From Erodium maritimum (taxonomy: Eukaryota > Streptophyta > Magnoliopsida > Geraniales > Geraniaceae): 64,000 nucleotides of DNA. Below are positions 1-12,283 of the stretch, in pieces (within the stretch, counting starts at the first letter, position 1; every line of letters begins with the position of its first letter). Below the pieces are notes generated by a model, which was given only the letters and a program-made list of their open reading frames with translations, was not told the origin of the DNA and did no database searches. Where the stretch lies: positions 55,164,039 to 55,228,038 of the forward strand of contig OY997593.1 of the NCBI GenBank assembly GCA_963921825.1, written 5' to 3'. The position numbers and the translations under genes were made by a program.

Positions 1-60
1 GGGAAATGTCAGGTGGCAAGCACCATTTCCTTGTTGTAGGATAAATGTATCTTACTATAC

Positions 61-3000
61 CTGACAATCCAAAGAAAAGGGCAACATCTCCATCTTTTCC
101 CATATTGCAACCAGAGTGTAGGGAGAGGATTTGACGCTTAGGCATGAGATAATGCATCAAACTGAACAGACCTTTCTTCATTTCCCCAGCATACTGGGTG
201 CCGAGTATGACCATTTCCCTCCTAGAAAGATTCACGTCTATGCTAGTGGAGGAAGTCATGTAGTGAGTGTAACGGTTGCATGGGAACTGCCCTGCATTGT
301 ATATCGTGAAGTCTGGAGTACCAAAATTCTCCAGCTCTTCAGGAGTGGGTCGGATACACCTGTAAACCTCCCAGTTAGTGTTTGAATACAGATTTGAACC
401 ATTACTAGTAACCCCTTAAAAACAAAAGAGACAGACCTCTAGGAACCTGGTCAATTCTATTTAAGGTTGACAATATCAGAAACGTCAAACTTTACAACAT
501 CACAACTAAAAATAATATATAAGAGTACTTAACTAGAAATGCTTAGCACACGAGAAAAGCAGAACATGCATTAAAATCTTGCTAAGCTTTTCTGCTTCAG
601 TACTTACATGTTGTGCATGAACAGGGAGTGGTAAGCTCTGGCAGACACAATCCTGACTTTGATGCGGTGTTTTGGATCCCAGTTCAGGAACTGATCGTTC
701 ACGAAGACCTGTGATACAAAACTTCAGTATCAGCATTAACTAATCATAGTTAAATCACGGGTAATTTACTCAAAGGTAGAGGCTTTGCCTTCTTAGGTCC
801 ATAACCATAGTCTACGAAAGATTATAATGGTTTACAAGTAATCCTCTAAATCCTGATTTCCATAACCATCTTCGTAAACAGTAATTCATTTCAGGGTCTA
901 AACTTCCCATATTTTTACCATGTCCTTGGAGAAATATTACCCAATTCTTTGGATCTAATATATGTTGATGTTCGTGCCACTAGTGGAAGGAAAGATGGCA
1001 ACAAAAAATGGAGCCAGGTTAGGGTAAGGATACCAATAGGATGATATCTTCTCCACAACAAGGATATGAAGCTAACCTTCCTCATAAACTATTTACTTGG
1101 AATGCACCGTATTCTTTGGGTCCAGGAAGTATGGAGAGGGAGGCCAGGCCATAGAATTAAGGATCAACAGGGTCCCAATACAATGAAAAAAGATTCCCTT
1201 CCCCCATAAACAATTTTCTTGGAATGCTGAATATTCTTTGGGTCCCAGGAAGCATGGGGAGAGGAAGGCCAGGCCATAGAGTTAGAAATAAGGCACCCAT
1301 AAGGTTGCGTCCACTTCATCTAATCGCTAAAACATGGGACTTCTGTCATCACCTCTATTTAATAGAATTCATAATTTATTGAATCTCTTCTTGGAATGTA
1401 AGAACTTATGAATACTGCTAAAAAAATCTTTAGTTTTTTTTATGGTGGCCTCAACTTCTTTGTCTTTTTTATGTCCTCAGAGGCTCAGACAAGTGTCTGC
1501 AAGGATAAAATGATTTCAAGATCCGCCCAATGCATTTATATCACATTTCTATTATTTCAGCTGTTATTTCCAAAATCAATGGTCAACTATGTGGAAGAGA
1601 ACGAAAGAAAAGCTGTCATCGCCAGCAAATTAACACATCAGCTATCGAATACCAATTAATATATGTAATATGGGCTTTCAAGGAAAGTATAATGGATAAA
1701 CACAAAAAATGCAAGCAACCTTTTCAGATTTGATGATTCAGCAGAGTTAAATGCTTGATTGAATTACATAGGGAAACAATATTGAATTTCGTATCGAATC
1801 ATTCTGAGTCAAATCAAATTACTGGGGAATTATTGGCAAATTAAAAGGAAAATTAAGAAACAGAATTGTGCAACAAGAATACCTTGTCCAGAGAGTTCAA
1901 GTAATCAACGGCTCTTTCTCTGTTGACCAGGAAAGTATGTTCGTCCATTTCAATATTTGGTGAACCCCTGAGGTTAAAAAAAGAGTAAAAATAAAATCTC
2001 AATGCATGATCATGGCCTGGATTCTAAGGGAAAATGGCTAGTTGAATCATAGCTATGAACGTAAGTACTTACTTCCCCCACCAAAGTTCATCTTTAGTAG
2101 TTTCATCCTTAACTACACGTTTGTCTCTCGGCGAGCGTCCTGTCTTAGCCCCAGAAAGTGTTGCTAAAGCACCGGTGGACGTTATGAATGACCCTTTCTC
2201 ATACTTGATTGCTTGCTCATACAATTCTGTATAAAAAAGTTAAATTTCAAGTTACCAATTAAGGTAAATCATACATCCTTGCAACATTTCATGCCATAGT
2301 ATATAGTTAACAAGGTGTAATTTGATTTCATACTTGAAGCAATTAGAGATCAAAAGCCTAATATAAGGCTTTTTTTTTCCGCAATGAGTTCATATCAAAA
2401 TTGAACTAAATCATTAACTCATTTTGTCAATTGCTTGATTAAGTAAATAGTTTAGATTTACCAAACTGTAAATTCTTACAAATAGTGAATTAATACTTAC
2501 GCGCAGCCAAAAGCAGCCTACAATTCTCTGGTTTCTGGACTCAGATCCAAAGTAAAATACTCACAAATAAAGGAAAAAAAAAATGATGAGAGGGAAATGA
2601 ATAATACCGGCAGGGGAGAGATTGTAGAGGATGTGAGTAAACTTGAGGGCACTGTCACTAGTGCTGAGCGATGGAATGGTGTAGCTATGCTGTTGATGGG
2701 CCACATGTGACGTCACCTTCTGCCCCTCCGCCGTCTTCGCCGCCGGGTCTCCCCTCACCAGCTTCGGCCCCGTCTCCCTCGTCAGAGAGGCCAGAGACGC
2801 ACTATTCACCAAAATCAACCTCATTCGTCAGCACTAGACTACTCTAGAAGATTCTCAATAACACAGATTAGGGGAGAAAACAGCAATTTCACAAACGATT
2901 AGATCATCGGAAGAACCTGATGGACTGGAGCTGCTGTTTCTGGCGATCTTCCTCGGACACGTTGGCGAAGGACCCTACGGCGGCGGCATTGATCGGAGTG

Positions 3001-3200
3001 GTTGGGGCGGACTTCTTCCTCTGCAGAGAGTGGAGCTCGTCGATGGTCTGCGCCTTCACCGGCGTCGCGCTGTCGTCGTGGCACACCGCCTCCGTCGTCG
3101 CCTTCTTCTGCGTCTGGATCTTCGGGAGGCCGTTCCGTCCCTTCCCGTTGGTGCTGGAGAAGCTGAACTCTCCTCCGTTCTCTGTCCCGTTGCTCGCCAT
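61..3200 (-). CDS. PCK1: Phosphoenolpyruvate carboxykinase (ATP), 5' part, six exons
   Basis: Cytosolic PEPCK converts oxaloacetate and ATP to phosphoenolpyruvate, CO2 and ADP, and drives gluconeogenesis in seedlings and organic-acid use in fruit. Exons, read 3200 downward: 3200-2917, 2801-2608, 2226-2073, 1967-1883, 708-608, 359-61. All introns seen are GT-AG and phases agree across 1117 nt (372 codons). The start at 3198-3200 gives [10 protein letters not shown]. The plant N-terminal extension follows, with [19 protein letters not shown], then [14 protein letters not shown] and [17 protein letters not shown]. The substrate-binding TGRSPRDKR lies in exon 3, [16 protein letters not shown] spans exons 3-4, and [18 protein letters not shown] and [20 protein letters not shown] lie in exon 6. 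The next intron begins at 60, inside the P-loop (GLSG|TGKT expected), so the kinase half of this roughly 670-residue protein lies outside the window. The visible exons show no stop or frameshift. In plants the N-terminal extension is known to be phosphorylated; the regulatory site was not pinned here. Confidence 0.97.
1083..1286. repeat. Tandem duplication inside PEPCK intron 4
   Basis: Two similar copies of about 80 bp, 1083-1160 and 1205-1286, share CTTGGAATGC, TATTCTTTGGGTCC, GGAAG and GGCCAGGCCATAGA. They lie in the largest visible intron (1882-709). It is probably a local segmental duplication; no transposon ends were seen. Confidence 0.75.
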
Positions 3201-3365
3201 CGTTATAATTTCCCTGTAAAACACAAATCATACCAAAAACCGTCACATTTCACTGCCATTGCTCAGCGGAGAAGAAACAGAATCTACATGCAAATGAAAA
3301 ATAGAATCGAACTGCGTACCAGAAACTAGAAAGAGCGAAAACCGGAACAGAACATGCAAATGGTG
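3201..3365 (-). other. PEPCK 5' leader with a likely 5'UTR intron
   Basis: Reading upstream of the PEPCK start there is a good acceptor (TTTTACAG, exon resuming at 3213) and a donor (CTG|GTACGC, intron from 3319). This suggests a short intron of about 106 bp (3319-3214) in the 5'UTR, with a small leader exon at about 3320-3365. This is inferred from splice-site consensus and the TATA position only; a cDNA would settle it. Confidence 0.45.
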
Positions 3366-3391
3366 ATGAAAATGAAATTGGAGGAGGCTTC

Positions 3392-3399
3392 CTTTTATA
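3392..3399 (-). promoter_or_regulatory. Probable TATA box of the PEPCK gene
   Basis: The minus strand reads TATAAAAG here, about 190 bp upstream of the start codon, placing transcription start near 3360-3368. It is the only TATA-like word with the right orientation close to the leader. Confidence 0.6.
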
Positions 3400-5136
3400 G
3401 GCTTCACTTTATGCTTAACCGTAGTTAAAGTAACCGTGGTTATGTACTATATTTCTTATCTAATTGCTACTCTCTTTTTTCTACGATCATCCACTTAAGG
3501 TGCAAAGATCTTCTCCTATATGTTTACTAAAAAGTCAATACAATTTACATGTGATTAATCAGTTTTATCTTTTAATTTACATCGGATAAATAGAATAAAT
3601 ACGGATCAATATATCCAAAATTTCATATACTAGTGAACCAAGTAGTCTACCAATCCAGCAGTGGCTCCATTCATGATTCTGTTTTTGTCGGTCTTAGCTC
3701 AGTTTGTCGATCTCGTCGTCAATTCTTTTGGGTTTTATCCCGTTCGTCACCACACCTTGGCACCAAGTCATTATGACACGCCTCCCCTTTATCGCATCAA
3801 ACCTTCCTGTCGGCCTCGCCATTGAGATCTCAATCATTTTCAGCACCGCGCCCTCGACTACGAACCCTAACAGCTTTTCACCAACCTCCACAACACTACA
3901 ACCCCCAATCCTGATAGGAAAGCCTTCTCCCTCGTTAGGGTCGACACCACACTACTCGTTGTCACGGTGGATACAGTCACCATTTTCTCGAGGTCGTCGA
4001 TTATCGAAGCCTGAACCACTCTATTCCCCTTGATATTGTTGACCCGCTCACCGCCTCTCTTGGTGGGCGATATCCCGGTATTCCCGAGTTCACCAACTGT
4101 GGGGACGCTTGTTGAACCGCCTAAGTGAAGCATCGATATCCAGGCGCTCGCTCGTGTTTCATCGACACCACCAACACCACAGAGGGGAGACGGCCCCAAT
4201 TGGGTAGTGGCGAGGCCTGCGAAACAATCTCGTTGGTCATCATGAAAGCCCAAAGGCCCAAAGGGGTGTCCTTGAGGAGCCACACCCCAGTCGCTACTAA
4301 ACAAGCCCCACCTATTCTCTAGACTCCTCATTTTCCTGGTTTACTCCTTGGACATATGTTCAGACAAAAAAGATTAGTTCAAGTCAAGACGGGAAAACAT
4401 CTTGAAAATCAAGTGTTGCTCACAATATGAATAAGGATCCAACCCCTATTTCCTCCCTGGTTTTTCCGTGCATACAATTACAGGACTAGTGTTTCGATTG
4501 TCCTTGAAACTGCATCTTGTCCTTTTTCATGATTTCTATAACTTTATGTTATTCCACTATTGTAAGATCATTATGATCTAACTATATTATTTTAATTAAA
4601 ATTATGTTATACTAAAAAAGGTAGACTATTTCAATTAAAATTATGTTATACTAAAAAAAGTAGCATATCAATACTGGGAATGACAACGATCATTCTTGTT
4701 ATTCAAGCGAGGTTTGTTTGGAGTCTAATTAGGAAGTATGAGAATCTAGAATCTATATAAGATAGTAGGCTGGAGGACTGTCCTGTATCATTTTCAGCCA
4801 AACCCCCATGATCAGCCTTCACGAGAAATAAAAACTCAGAGTGTCCTAGTAGTTTAAGACAACAACCTAATATGGTCTCTAGCTCTTTTTCTCTTTCTTA
4901 TCGTGCTTGAAAGTTATGCTAATCTATTGTGTCTTATGTTGCCAAATAAGATGGTTCTTATGTGACTTAGAGCGCCGATACACTACGTTTAACGGGGTCT
5001 AAGACTATATTCTCGGCTTTAGTGACTTGCCCTATAAAACTCTATCTTATATGAATGAAGTTATCATGCTTCTACAAAAAAAAGGTATTCTATCTATACA
5101 ATTAAGAAGGTATGTTATTCATACTCCAAAAAAAAT
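3400..5136. other. Intergenic stretch, no gene recognised
   Basis: Upstream of PEPCK. A GC-richer block at about 3660-4330 has short reading frames on both strands but no recognisable protein family; it may be old transposon sequence. A short direct repeat (AATTAAAATTATGTTATACT, twice) lies at about 4595-4655. The stretch 4700-5090 has a TATA-like word (CTATATAAG) and looks LTR- or promoter-like, but no element ends could be fixed. Confidence 0.4.
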
Positions 5137-5148
5137 ATGTCATTTGTT

Positions 5149-6070
5149 TTTTTAGCGAAGAAACATTCATTAATTTTCCAACCGCAAATTACAGATAAAG
5201 GCGTTCGAGAGTGGAGCCTTGGACTCGAGTGGTACAAATTTGAAAACATAAAGGAATGGTGAGGGATAATTATGGAAAGGCCCAGAACGCTTACCCTGTA
5301 ACATGTCCAGCTAATCCAGGTGACGTTTTAGGGGTTGGTCCCCAATTTCCGTAGAGGCGCGTTACTATCACAACTTGTACTTACCTTGTCTCGACTTAGA
5401 TGGACTATTTTTCTATTGAGCACGTTGGTCCCTCAATAGAGGCCCTTGGGGAGGTGAAGATGATGTCATGCTTCCAAGGAGGTCTCTAGGAAAAGGGAGG
5501 AGACTTGGGATCGGGTTGTGCTAAATCTCATTGGGACAGGACGTGTCTCCTCAACAATGTCACACTCTTATATATAGGACTCATTGAACCTGGCGAGATT
5601 GTGTAGCGAACCTCGCTTTGTTGATTCTTCCTGATTCGATGTACACGCCCATGAGGCAAAAGCCCTTCCGACCTAAGGCCTTGATCCTTATATCGTTGCA
5701 TCCGACCTTTTTTTTGTTTAGTCAGAGACCTCCACTTTCTGATCCCAAAAGAAGGCAACCCTTCATTTTTCGCCTTCTATCGGCACCCGCGTGCCCCCAC
5801 GAAAGCCTAGGTTGCATGGGAGCATGGCGGTGCGATCACTTATGGTCATGGGCAGAGTAGTCGGGGATGTGGCCCTTGTAGGCGTTGTTGGCTCAATCAA
5901 GTGCGTGGCCAAAAAGGGCGAGTCGATAGGGATCAAAGATGGAGATAGAATAGATGCAATCAGAGCTGACGGATGAGACAAATTCTAGAGAGGAGATCAA
6001 CGAGATAGAGTAAGGCCGATTAAGAGCTCCATAGTCATCAAATTTTGTTATTGTTCAGAAAGAAACTGAC
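5149..6070 (-). mobile_element. Non-LTR retroposon R1, A-tailed, no reverse transcriptase
   Basis: An insertion of about 0.92 kb flanked by the 12-bp duplication ATGTCATTTGTT (5137-5148 and 6071-6082). The T-run at the left edge shows that its A-tail is on the minus strand. The 3' end reads TTAATGAATG...CGCTAAAAAAA, the style of plant L1 tails. No reverse-transcriptase or endonuclease motif and no long frame was seen. Variable-length TSD plus A-tail indicates target-primed mobilisation by an L1 LINE. It could be a truncated or internally deleted LINE or an independent short family. Confidence 0.65.
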
Positions 6071-6082
6071 ATGTCATTTGTT

Positions 6083-6898
6083 AATTGTATTTGTCTAATA
6101 AAGTATGTGTATATAAAAATTCAAGTGACATACCTTATTTGTGTCTTATATTTTGTTTTTATTGATTTAATTTCTTTCTTTATTTTTGAAACTGAGAGGG
6201 GGAAGTTTTATTCATTAATCAGCATTGTTATAGTTTTTTACATAGATTAAGGGTCACAGACCCGGAATTCAAGATTATAGTTTGGGACCCCCCACCGCAA
6301 AGCAGGTGTATCGACACTCTAGACTCGTAGAAACAGTCTACTTTGCGTCGTAGGAAAAGAACACAAATAAGCACAAAAATACCACGAGAAATTTGAAAGC
6401 TCGTGATACTAGTTCTTCTGAAACCCAAAACTTGCGTATTAGAGCAATCTGGTATGACCGACCTATCGTCTTGAGTCATCGGGATGCTTTGAGATACCTA
6501 TCCATGAGATGTAACTTGTTGCAGATGTAATACGGACAACAGAGTATGCTTCGCGAGATCATGTGTCGTCGATGTTTCTAATTGAACCAGATTGCTCCGA
6601 CCTTCGGAAGTCATCGACAGACCAATCCCCAATAACTGTAGCCAAAGTAACCGCCGAATACGCTCCATAGAACATAAGAAAGGTGAGAGAGGATACGAAG
6701 AGGTGTAAACGAAAAGATCTGTTGCCAACGATGGTGGTTAGGTTACTTTGTTACAAGAAAGTGTTGATAGTCGATCGACTACAACTAATTATAACAAAAA
6801 TTATTCACTTTCATATAATAACCTTAATTATTTTATATTTTTATTACTAATTTTCTTGTCTTCCAACGAAATTAAGTTATACCTGTATAAAATCTTAA
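6083..6898. other. Intergenic stretch with a possible LINE tail
   Basis: At about 6185-6245 the minus strand reads like an L1 3' end (TTAATGAATAAAACTTCC followed by A-rich sequence), but no matching duplication was found on the other side. The rest, including the AT-rich 6780-6900, holds nothing I can name. Confidence 0.35.
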
Positions 6899-7616
6899 TA
6901 AAATATACCTCATTTTTTTTGAGTAAACGTGCAACATATTCCTTTAAAGAGTTAGTACATGCCTGAAAGTCCTGACGGGACAAACATAATAACCCTATCT
7001 ACTGAAATTGTCTGAGACGTTTTGGTGAATTGCCATAAAGGCGACCTATAACTGACAACCAAATCAAATGAACTAGAACAATAATTGAAATAACTAAGAT
7101 AAACCAGACTAAAACAGAAGTGAACTAACAACCAAATCCTAAGAACAACAAAAGTAAAGACGATTGACGAAACACTGCTCAAAGTAGGGTCTGAATACCG
7201 ATGGGTCGTCCGAGGACGACACTCTGTTACGTTCAGCAAATCGAACCTATGATCGTCAGTGATGAAGGACAGACATGGGTCTATGGGTAGAGGGTGTGGT
7301 GGTGGAGGCCAGGGAGGAGGGCGTAGCGGGTGCAGAGATTGTCACGCCTCAAATCCGGTTTTGACCGGACTTGAGACGTGAACTAAATAATAAAAGTAAC
7401 TATAAAACCAAAAAGAGTCTCCAATAATAATTTAAAAGATCCAAGTAACATCACGAGTCAACAGCTCGGCAAAACCAAATGATAGATAAGTTTAGTGACA
7501 ATAAAACAGTACGTCTCTAGACCATGCTAGCCTAAGACCCTCGCTAGCTCCCAAGCTCCGAGAATCCCGCTAGACCAAATCCCGCTCAAGACCTGTAGCA
7601 CAGAAAAGTAAGGGGG

Positions 7617-7630
7617 TGAGCTTTCGCTCA
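7617..7630 (-). promoter_or_regulatory. Conserved hairpin in LTR A
   Basis: The minus strand reads TGAGC-GAAA-GCTCA, a 5-bp stem with a GNRA-type loop, followed by a pyrimidine-rich stretch and CTACAG. Equivalents occur in the other long LTRs (17894, 23678, 32123, 37775, 47218) and once in the internal leader of the complete element (19212). Confidence 0.5.
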
Positions 7631-7857
7631 GTAGGAAAAGTAGTTAAGATGACGAGTATCCGCTCACCACCACGAGTAACCGTCCAATGAGGGTATACTA
7701 GTAAGGCACAACATTAATGACAACCACAAAGAACACACAAACACAACACACTTTCGTGACCACTATCACAACGTACTCACATCACTAACCCATCCTCAAG
7801 CATACAACACATAGTAAAGCAATCACACGTCCCGTACATCAGTCCCCGAACTCCGCC

Positions 7858-8190
7858 GGCTGTCCATAGCCTGACTCCTCATATCGTACCGGATCACACA
7901 TCATCGGCCTAGATATCTTCCCGGAACCACATCGGGGCACAATCACAATACATCGTACCGGATCACACAGCATCGGGCTAGATGTCTTCCCGGAACCGCA
8001 TCGGGACACAGTCACAATATATCACACCGATTTTCACTATATCGGCCTAGATAGCCTACACTGGCATACCCCCTCGATGTAAGTATCGTACCGGAACCAC
8101 TACCCAAGGGACCGCGTACATGGGACCACACCGTCGGCCTAGATACTACCCTACACCGGCATATCCCCTCGGTGTAGGTACCATACCAAA
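7858..8190 (-). repeat. Tandem array inside LTR A
   Basis: About four degenerate units share CGTACCGGATCACA, CGGCCTAGAT and TCTTCCCGGAACC. Each related LTR in the window carries a different array in a comparable position. Confidence 0.65.
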
Positions 8191-8904
8191 ATACACCTCC
8201 TCTCGGAACATACATCAAGAGAGTCATGCATCACAATGCCATAATTCAACCACGGTATACCAACCGAGCCAACTTACCACAACACATCACATCGATCTAT
8301 CAATCACCCGATCATATCACAAACATTGGTTCACGTCATATCAAGCACATCGCACTTGCCAAAACATAACAACATACTACACCGAGTATACCATACCGTG
8401 ATTCTCCATCTAACAACGGATAACCACACATCAAGCATCACAATCATAGATCATGGCATTACAATCAACACACAGCCTAAGGGCTCGACATGGCCCACAT
8501 GCATTTCTACAACACAACAATTCTCAAACTTACGACTCGACATGGCTCGTAAGCTATCCCTCATTTCACTCGTTCCTCACGTCCTACATGCATACTATCA
8601 TTACATCAAGTATTTGCAACCTATATGCATACTAGTAACTTTCCGCAATTAAACCGGTATTCGCTACTTTTCCTACCTCGATCGCTTTCCAAACGCTTAG
8701 TCACTTCACGATGTCCAAAAGTCTCCTCCGCCAAGCTCGGGTCCAATGTCTAGTATCACAAATTAATACGATAAATAAGCGTATTTCAAGAGTGGTTTAA
8801 AGAGGAAGACATTCCCAATTAACCCCAAAAGGGCTTGGTTATAGGCGACCGTCCCAATTACTCGAAATCCATCAAAAAGGGCCCAAAAGGCTCAATTCTG
8901 ATCT

Positions 8905-9075
8905 GTCACGGTTCGGGTCACGGAGCCTTGACGGGCTCTGTAACGGGTCGGGTCACGGACCCGAGGTCTGCACCGTCACGGTTCTCCTCACGGATCCGTG
9001 ACTGGCGCCGTCACGGTCTCCATCACGGAGCCGTGATGTCCTCCGTCACGATCCTTGTCACGGATCCGTGACGGG
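8905..9075. repeat. Cluster of CACGG/CCGTG palindromic boxes
   Basis: About 170 bp packed with variants of CACGGATCCGTGACGG, often pairing as short inverted repeats. A similar cluster lies in the untranslated leader of the complete element at about 18815-18935. Function unknown; such clusters could fold in RNA or bind a protein dimer. Confidence 0.7.
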
Positions 9076-10324
9076 TCTGGGCAGCTTCGTCCTTCTTCCT
9101 CCAGCTCCGATTTCACGAAAAATAACCTCAAAACCTCCATTTTTATCCCCCAAAACAACTCCAAAAACGCCAATACCTCACTACCCATCATGGGTCTTCA
9201 TCAAAACACCAAACATCCAATTGATTCTTATCAAAAACATCCTCTTAACTCCAAAAATCAAACATCCAAGCTTCAAACTCAAAACCCATTGCAATCCAAC
9301 CATGTTCATCTCTTTTCTCCCAAACCCATAAACTAAATTTCAATGAAAACAAAAAAGGATTGAATATTTACCTTAGAAATGGAGAATAGAAGAAGAAAAT
9401 GGAAGAATCTAAGCCTTTGGTGAAGAAATGACCCCAAAGCTCTCTCCTTTCTCTCATTTCTTCTTCTTCAAGCTTCAAGCCTCTCTCTCTCTCTATTTCT
9501 CTCTACTTTTCGGCCAATCTTGATAAAATGGGCTGAAATGTTCACCTCTTGTTGCTTTAAACCTAACTGAGCTAAGACCAAAATGCCCCCTTGCCCAAAT
9601 GTCTCTTATGCCCACTCTTTAAGGGTAAAATGGTCATCCTATCCTATTTCTTCTCACCCAAGCCACCATGGACAAGTGTCCATGTAGGGTCCACTTCTAA
9701 CCCAATTAAATCCAGCTCAAATAATTTAATTAGTTTAAGTCCTTAATTAAGCGAAGTTTGACCCGAGTTGACTTTTTCTCAAAATTATCCATTTGAAAGG
9801 AAACGGCCCAATTAAGCTAACCGTAACAACGACTAAAATTTTTGGACCCCCGAAAGGTCCCGAACAACTCCCGGAGTCATCAGTTGACTTTTCCGGCAAA
9901 AAGTCAACTTTCGCTAGAATTTACCGGTTCGACCGGGGGCAGTTCTTACAGAGATGGAGGCGAGAACTTCCGAGGCGGCGACGGCAACTTCAAATATCCC
10001 AGTGGGTGCATGGGCGGTGGTGGAGGCCGGGCCTGTGGTGGGAGAGAGGAGCCGGACATAACCCGGGAGACACGATGTTGGTGGCGGAGGGGAGCCAACA
10101 CTGTGGTGCCGGATATAAGCCGATAGTAGAGAGTACGCGGGGAAGAGAGGAGCAAGACCATGGCAAGGCCATGACCATAGCCATGGCCGTGCTGTTGCTG
10201 CGAGAGAGAAAGAGAGAGGACTCTTAGGGGTCTTTGGCGGCTAACCCTAGCAGAGCTCTAGGGAGAAGGTTTTACATACGGTTTTCAATGATTATTTTGT
10301 AGTTGATCACTTAAAATATACCTC

Positions 10325-12268
10325 CTTTTTGTCCTATGATCCTATTTTTCCTAAAAATATTCAACAAATAATTAGTCCATAATAACCATTCGAGCTTAAA
10401 ATTCAGCATTTTAATTAAGGTTCATAATTCGATAATATAATCAATAAGAAATATTTATTATAAAATAAAATAACAAGATAAAGAGAGAAGATTAAATTCA
10501 ATTTTATTTAGCATAAAGTTGAGTTCAATTTTATTATAGAAAATATAGCAAAGAGATATACATAGTCTCAGATCTTACGAATAGGTACATCCTAAAACAA
10601 TAGTTGTTGTTTTGCATCGTAGCTTTGTGATCGAGTAATCGCGCAAGAAAAGACATACAACAAATGACTATTTCTAATGGATATTTAGGGGATCCGACCC
10701 TATTCATGTGAGTATGCGCATATGTCACTTCTCCCGGCTCAATTCGAAGGTATCCGAGCAGTTTTGTAGGAGGAGTAGGATCAGAGAGCATGGCGTTGCT
10801 CCTCGTCTACGTCCCGCGATCATCAGAACCCATTCCATCGCTCCCAGGTTCTGTCTGTGTGATGCTACTTCCCAAATCAGCTAATTAGGAGTGTCAGTGT
10901 TTTCGTCCAACGGGGGGATTGGATGATCAGCTACAGTGATGGAGGTGGCGGATGAAACGGTGTCTGAAAAAGAAATCGTCTTGATCAACGATAATGGAAA
11001 AGGCCGACCTTAGAGAGCGTCTTGGGAGAGATATTCTTTACAAATTCAATAGAAATACAGATAAATTTAAAATTAACAAAAAATGAGATTAATATTATTT
11101 AAGCTTTCTAGATTGTTTGTAAAAATAATTGTAACATAAAATCTATGTATAAATGGTCTATTTTTTTCTTCAACGATAGGCTGACACGCCTCCCCTGACA
11201 TGACCTTGTGATACGACGAGCCGTGCCAACGAGTCGTGTCAGCGCCGTGTCAGCGCCTCCAACGACCTCTGACACGATACGTGGAACTGCTCTAAATGAT
11301 ATATTAAGGTTAAAAAAGACAAGTCCAAGAAAAAAAAAAGGAGTAAAAACGGTTTCGGATATGGGCTGGAACACGTTTCTAGGTGTGTGTACAGTATGGA
11401 TAAGGGAGTGAATCCATAATAAAGGTTGACTTTTTATGCGTGTTTGTTCTCTTCCTTTCTATATGCATAAATGCGTTTTTTTCGGTTGTTTTAGAATTAA
11501 AATCTATATAATAAACATACTGTAATTGTAGTGATTACAGCCATTTTATTTAAGTTATTTTCCTCATATTATTATTGGGAGAATCTATGGAACAACTGTT
11601 ATTAGTGGATTTGGCAATGAGTTAAGTGGCTGCTACGACTATGTCATGGCTTATCCTGAAAGCAATATATGAATGTTGTGAAATTGGTGGAGCTGACGGT
11701 ACATAATAATTATTGTTATTTGTTACATCAACCCAAGTTCAGGACATGAGTGCTCTGCTGAATTTAAAAAATAAGTCAAAATAGACAGAGAACTTATTTG
11801 CAGGCACATCGGATTTGGGATGAAGAAAGTTTGAAATGTTTGGAGAATTGGGTAAGAGAGACACGTTGGATCCTACGGTACCAGCATCGGTGGTCGTCTT
11901 TTTTGATTGATTCTTCGTACCGTTCATGCAAAATGGTGTAAACGTGCTTTTGTTGACTGTCGAGTTATAAATTATTTTTTTCGGAAAACGCAGGATAAGA
12001 TTTTTTTGCGTTAGTACTACGATTACAATACGTTATGTTTGTATTAACATATTCCCAAAACTGCACAATAAGATAATACAATATATGGGTTTTGGAATTA
12101 GTGGGTAGGTTTTCGGGATTGAAGCTTTTAAAAGAAGTTGTTGTTTCCTAGATTGAGCGCCTACGTGCAATGGTGGTGTTGCAGTCTTCTTATCCTCGAT
12201 GCCTTTAGAAGAATTTTATACCAAATCAATAAGTCTGATTTTGTTATATTCTACCATTTTAAGGGTAT
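10325..12268. other. Intergenic stretch, nothing recognised
   Basis: AT-rich DNA with scattered GC-richer islands, including 11185-11285 with several TGACACG/CGTGTCA words that may be a degraded MITE, and 10780-11020. Reading frames are short and lack recognisable motifs. Confidence 0.4.
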
Positions 12269-12283
12269 AATAGTTAAAAGCAT

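Larger units (their letters stand above)
7340..9950 (-). mobile_element. Solo LTR A, long-LTR Ty3 group (minus strand)
   Basis: A 2611-bp unit starting TGTCACGCC and ending TTCTTACA on the plus strand, flanked by the 5-bp duplication GAGAT (7335-7339 and 9951-9955). Its left end matches, in reverse, the GGGGCGTGACA end of the complete element at 14898-23971, so it is an LTR of the same broad group in antisense. There is one LTR and no primer site or coding interior: a solo LTR left by recombination. It holds a tandem array (7858-8190) and a cluster of CACGG/CCGTG palindromes (8905-9075). Confidence 0.85.
6912..10311 (-). mobile_element. Non-LTR retroposon R2, split by a solo LTR
   Basis: Flanked by the 13-bp duplication TAAAATATACCTC (6899-6911 and 10312-10324), with a T-run at the left edge (A-tail on the minus strand). 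Without the nested solo LTR (7340-9950 plus 5-bp TSD) the retroposon is about 0.78 kb. Its 5' part (about 9956-10311, minus strand) is CT-rich with short weak frames, and its 3' part (6912-7339) is AT-rich. No reverse transcriptase was seen. Same architecture as the retroposons at 5149, 12284, 46168 and 52462. Confidence 0.7.

Noticed and set aside
3867-4331. 154-codon frame on the minus strand
   Set aside because: No recognised family, no splice or promoter context, and competing frames of similar length on the other strand.
9793-10227. 144-codon plus-strand frame
   Set aside because: It spans the boundary of solo LTR A and retroposon R2, so it cannot be an old gene.
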